From assembly GCA_050084515.1 (NCBI GenBank), contig CM114273.1, positions 23,188,001 to 23,252,000 on the forward strand: a DNA stretch of 64,000 nt, read 5' to 3'. This document shows, in pieces, positions 59,145-64,000 of the stretch. The first letter of the stretch is position 1. The number at the start of each line of letters is the position of its first letter. The notes under the pieces are model-generated. The model was not told the origin of the DNA. It saw only the letters and a list, made by a program, of their open reading frames with translations, and searched no databases. This stretch comes from Blasia pusilla. Lineage: Eukaryota > Marchantiophyta > Marchantiopsida > Blasiales. The position numbers and the translations under genes were made by a program.

Positions 59145-60270
59145 GCCCATTTATCCCACTCTTCACAAACTAGATCAAGAGAATGTGATACGCATCCACC
59201 CCAAAGAATATGAGGGAACTTTGCTTCGATTCGTTTTCCTGTTGCTCGGTCATTTCTAGCATTGTCTGGTACAAGTTGTAACACATTCTCTAGACCGATG
59301 CGCATGATAGTCCTCTGTATGTGACCTGCCAACCATTCTGCCATTTGGGATTCCTCCTTGGTGTCTACCAACTCAATCATGATCTCACCTTGTGGACACG
59401 AGTCCATAATGTTCACTAAAGACTCGCTCCTTACATTGGTCCAAGAATCCGTTATGACCGTGGCCCCAAACAAAAATTTTCCAATATGCCATCCACCTTT
59501 TCCTTCACTTTCATCATATGTTTCTCAAGTAGGATGGTGCGCAACAAATTGTAACTAGGACTTGAATAACCCTTCACCTTTGTTCTTGCCAACATTCTTG
59601 TTTGAAAGAATCTTGTTGTACTACGTTCAATGGTATTTCATATTCGTAGAAACACTTTGCCCACATTTCATTCGCAACTTGTATTCCTTGGATGTTGAAA
59701 GAATCCCTCAGATCGGCTTGCTTCTTCCCAGAACTACTCCTCCCTAGAATGGGCCCAACAACTTCTCTACATTCCTCGAGATTGTCACTCGGCGGTATGT
59801 CCGCAATCTCATCAATATATTGCACAAAATAAACACTATTTCATGTTTGTTGTGAACCTATTTGTAATGGAGTTGTTTCTTCCACATCACTTGAAGGTCT
59901 CGCTTCCCTTCGTTGTCCATTTCCCACTAATACCCTATTTCAGAGAACGTGATGCATGCCAGGAGGGACCTTCACACATAATTTCGCATGATGGGTATCC
60001 AGATTTCCATCCTTTGTCTTTCATCTCTCTCGTATAAAATGCTCTACCATCCGTGTGCTATGATAGGTTTTCATAGAATAGGAACAATACTTGCACTGCC
60101 ATCTGCTTGATGTTCCACCTTCCATCTGTACATCTTCCCAATGTTCCTTCATGATCTATAGGAGTTCTTTGGCTTTGGTCATGACTACATGCAGACACTA
60201 ACCCCACCCAACAATATTTGGATAATTCACAATAATTTACTATGTCAACAGTAGGATATATCAACAACAA
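59145..60270 (-). pseudogene. hAT transposase, N-terminal half (DUF659)
   Basis: FGATVITDSWTNVRSESLVN (about 59,410-59,470) carries the first catalytic Asp in the TDSWTN motif typical of hAT. LVPDNARNDRATGK, and WGGCVSHSLDLVCEEWDKWAWV with the CxxH motif, follow (about 59,150-59,280). FNIQGIQVANEMWAKCFYEYEIPLNVVQQDSF (about 59,600-59,700) lies before it. Upstream to 60,270 only degenerate frames remain and I cannot place a BED zinc finger. Reading runs in frame across the LTR insertion (WAWV to DMIF), so the W element entered an already recognisable gene. Confidence 0.8.
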
Positions 60271-60447
60271 AATGTATGCAAATTACACCAAATATTGTCC
60301 GTGAATGCTCCAAGAACAAAACTTGGAACACTCACTATGAACAAGAAAGATCAATATGCTAACCTAGATATCCGAGATACCTTAACTTATCATGGTTATC
60401 CAGTGGCAAAACATATTCTCCCTTATCAAGTTCATCTATCTATAGAA

Positions 60448-60491
<44 letters not shown>

Positions 60492-61039
60492 AAGGAAGGA
60501 ATGAGATTGTGAGGATATACAAAATATGAGCAAGTTTATATAGGGGGAGGATGGAAGGAAGAGAATGAACCCTTCTAACTTCCCAAATCAACTAGCCCCA
60601 CTTACAAATGATTACTAAACCATCTCCAATAATTTTCATTTAACAAACCTGCTTTTATTCTCCTATTAGATTCCTTCTTGACGTATCCTAACTTTTTTAC
60701 ATACTAGAAATTTCCAACATACTTTTTTTTGCATTACAAGCACCCTATTCAAAATACATTTTAATATTCTTTTTTCCTTTCTCCACCACTACTACCATAA
60801 ATTCTTCAATTACTCTCATTTCTAACTTACCTATCCTCTACTACAACAACCCTATTCCAACCTCTCAAGCTGTCAATTAGCCTACCTCTAGAAAAACCCA
60901 TTTAATACCCCACTAAAATCACCGGGCCCACCCAAAATCCCCTGGCCCGCACCAGGCATGCGCCCTAGCCCGCACGGGATCTCCAAAGCCCGCGCGCAGC
61001 CCTAGCCCGCATGTTGGTTGTGAGCGCAGCCCCACACCG
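60271..61039. other. hAT 5' flank with CT microsatellite and GC-rich stretch
   Basis: A pure CT repeat runs from about 60,451 to 60,487. From about 60,920 to 61,038 the DNA is GC-rich with repeated AGCCCGC words, unusual for this AT-rich area; it could be a hAT subterminal region or an old promoter. Confidence 0.5.
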
Positions 61040-61212
61040 TGATGCAATATAGGGTTAGATAATCATAGTTACGCTACTCCATAAACCACCTACGTCATAT
61101 TACTATGACTCCTCCGACGTCTAAGTCAAAACCATCAATCTAGGCTTCTCCTCATACAAGGGGGCCGATCAGATTAATGGTGCTGAGAGAAGTGGATGTT
61201 GAGAATGCAACA
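61040..61212. repeat. 173-bp direct repeat, copy 2
   Basis: TGATGCAATATA...GAATGCAACA. See copy 1 at 56,043. The two copies enclose 4.8 kb that contains the hAT pseudogene and no LTR-retrotransposon protein. Confidence 0.75.
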
Positions 61213-61510
61213 GTAGAGAACAAACTCTACGACATCATGTGTTCATGGATCATTGCATCAATAATCTAAGCCTCTTATTCTAAGATTAAGTTTGATTTGA
61301 CACTAGAAAGAGAGTTATGGAACGTGAGTGCATGCTTTGATTTTATTATTTTGAAGACTTTTTACAATATACAATAGGTTGTATCTTGTATGAAAAGATT
61401 CAATGAATTTTTGATTAGGTGTGATGTGTAATTTTATGAGTGTATGGATGAAGAATACGATGTATGTTTGTATAGCAATGTGTATGCGCATGATATAGAT
61501 TTTGACGAAA
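61213..61510 (+). repeat. LTR relic of the E2 family
   Basis: TAAGCCTCTTATTCTAAG, TTTGATTTGACACTAGAAAGAG and finally GATGTATGTTTGTATAGCAATGTGTATGCGCATGATA match the LTR at 42.3-42.6 kb (reverse complement). It is old. Confidence 0.55.
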
Positions 61511-62290
61511 ATTTTAAATTTTACTTTATATCAATTAGAAACCGCACGGCTTTAGTCCATTAAGACTAAGAAGATTTTTTTTTTGAAAATCAAGAAGTTG
61601 TATTGAGAGAGAAAAAACTGGAAATTGGTATGGAATGTTTTTACCATAACGTGTAGGGCATTCTTGTGTAGGTAAAATAGGTGGCATTGGTCACATCTAT
61701 TTGTAACATTGATCATGATGTGAGTTAGCTCTTTGAATGTAGTAGAATCATGTTGAGAGTTATTGTATGTTTCCTTCGATCTTCGCCATATTACCATACA
61801 ATTGTATGGTAAGGTTCTTTCTTAGAATCCAAAAGAGAACCCTTCCATGTAAAAAATTATTGTTCAAACCTAGGTTGATTGTAGAAAAAAAATTGTATCA
61901 AAATTGGAATTCAATGATAGAGATAAGTAGCTTATTTGAGTGAAAGTATCAAAATTAGAATATCTTGGAAATTCACATAGAAACATTCCAGAATGAACCA
62001 TATATACACGCCCTTACATCTAAATACTTGTCTGGAATGACGGGGAGCCTCCTATGGGTACTACATGACATCATGATGAATAAATAAAACTAGTTGGTGC
62101 TGGTGTTCAACACGGGTGAAAGAAGAGACCTCTTGAGATCTCCGATCTTCATCTTGCACGCTTCTCCACCTTTATTAGATGGAACTAAGTTTTAAGAGAG
62201 GACAAGTGTCACCAGCCGAGGCCACCTCAAAGACAGGTGTCAAGCATAGACCATGTCGCCAATAATAAAATAGATAAAAGTAGAACAAAC
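61511..62290. other. intergenic, no feature seen
   Basis: AT-rich to about 62,290, where the LHCII GC-rich promoter begins. Confidence 0.4.
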
Positions 62291-62299
62291 CCTCCAAGT

Positions 62300-62993
62300 G
62301 CCTCACTTACTTCTACTATTGGGACCAAACACCAGTTGTCCTAAGGACACTCGCAAAACAGAAATGTCCACCGGAGTTCCACGGTCCCACCCGTTTTTAT
62401 TATTTATCCATGGCATTGAACGACAAGAGATATGAGACACCCCAATTCCTTTCCAAAGATAGTCGTCTGCATTACCTAGATAAGCAGCGCGATTAGTGAC
62501 CAGTGCCTCTCCGCCACGCATTCCTCTCATCCAACCACAGTCGCTTCTGGGCAGCGCGTAGCCATGCAGCGAGATCACCACGCGTGGTCGAAGCGCAGAA
62601 GCTGTGGCTGAGATTGCGCCAATGAGCACAGGGAATGTCCCCGGGACTCGGCGCCTGACCCACCGCGGGAAGGCGATTAGCCAATCCGAATAACGTGCGA
62701 CTAAAAGCGTCCGAGACCGCATGCCATTGGTCCAGGTTCGCCCGGAACCCGCGAACCTCATCCTCAGCCAATCCGGAAATAGAAAAAAGATTAAGTAAAT
62801 AAAACCGTGCGATTAGTCCATCCCAGAACCCCGCGGTGGTTCATTGGCTGCTTCGATCCCGTCTCTCATCTGCTTCGGGAGAGCTCTGCGCGCGATTACA
62901 TAGTCGCGCGCTCGAACGCGAAGGAGTCTATCCGCTTCTCTCTCGATCAGACCCAACCTCCACTCTCGACAGCTTAGATCTCCCGTTACGACG
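62300..62993 (+). promoter_or_regulatory. LHCII gene promoter and 5' UTR
   Basis: GC-rich block directly upstream of the start codon. Four CCAAT boxes: 62,681-62,685 and 62,768-62,772 (both in GCCAATCCG) and, inverted, 62,726-62,730 and 62,843-62,847 (ATTGG). Clustered CCAAT motifs are frequent in light-regulated promoters. No clear TATA box is seen. A pyrimidine-rich CTTCTCTCTCG precedes the leader. Confidence 0.5.

Positions 62994-64000
<1,007 letters not shown>

Noticed and set aside
60451-60487. Regular repeat block considered as an array
   Set aside because: A plain CT dinucleotide microsatellite; no CRISPR-like spacing exists anywhere in this eukaryotic window.

Overview
This is nuclear DNA of a land plant. 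One edge carries an intron-containing type I metacaspase gene (2,161-7,823) and the other a truncated LHCII chlorophyll a/b-binding protein gene (62,994 to the window end). Nearly everything between is nested, decayed transposable elements. The chromovirus-unlike Ty3 elements, the restriction-like-endonuclease LINE and the large introns make a seed-free plant (lycophyte, fern or bryophyte) my best guess, but the sequence does not prove it.

Layout. 1-2,160: AT-rich flank, then a GC-rich promoter/5' leader. 2,161-7,823: metacaspase, five exons. 7,824-12,700: decayed intergenic DNA with two LTR relics (9.4 kb, 10.4 kb) and a perfect palindrome. 13,030-13,590 (-): an unrecognised 186-residue protein gene with two internal repeats; a GC-rich island at 15.1-16.0 kb may be its promoter. 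16.2-28.2 kb: a non-LTR retrotransposon on the minus strand, split by an 8.2 kb Ty3-type LTR retrotransposon (element E1, 19,104-27,322, TSD TGAT). 28.3-39.4 kb: a second Ty3 composite (E2) with gag on plus and pol on minus, bounded by inverted LTRs. 39.8-47.7 kb: AT-rich, with a Helitron-like element and solo LTR relics. 47.7-51.6 kb: a third, much older copy of the same Ty3 lineage (E3), itself interrupted by another LTR. 52.5-56.0 kb (-): a truncated Ty1/copia element. 56.0-61.2 kb: a hAT transposase pseudogene interrupted by an LTR element with an exact 5-bp TSD, all between two 173-bp direct repeats. 62.3-64.0 kb: promoter and first two exons of the LHCII gene.

The main discovery is the Ty3 lineage of E1, E2 and E3. 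Its polyprotein order, pieced together from three damaged copies, is Gag - two CCHC knuckles - protease - cytosine-5 DNA methyltransferase (DNMT3/DRM-like motifs I, IV, VI, VIII and a MGFPTG box) - reverse transcriptase - RNase H - integrase - PHD finger. A mobile element that carries both a DNA-methylation writer and a histone-tail reader is unusual. Cytosine-methyltransferase-bearing retrotransposons have, to my knowledge, been reported from charophyte algae and dinoflagellates; I do not know of a description of this architecture with a C-terminal PHD finger in a land plant. None of the three copies is intact: E1 lost RT and has its catalytic motif inside a palindrome, E2 has scattered stops and PCQ changed to SCQ, and E3 is badly decayed.
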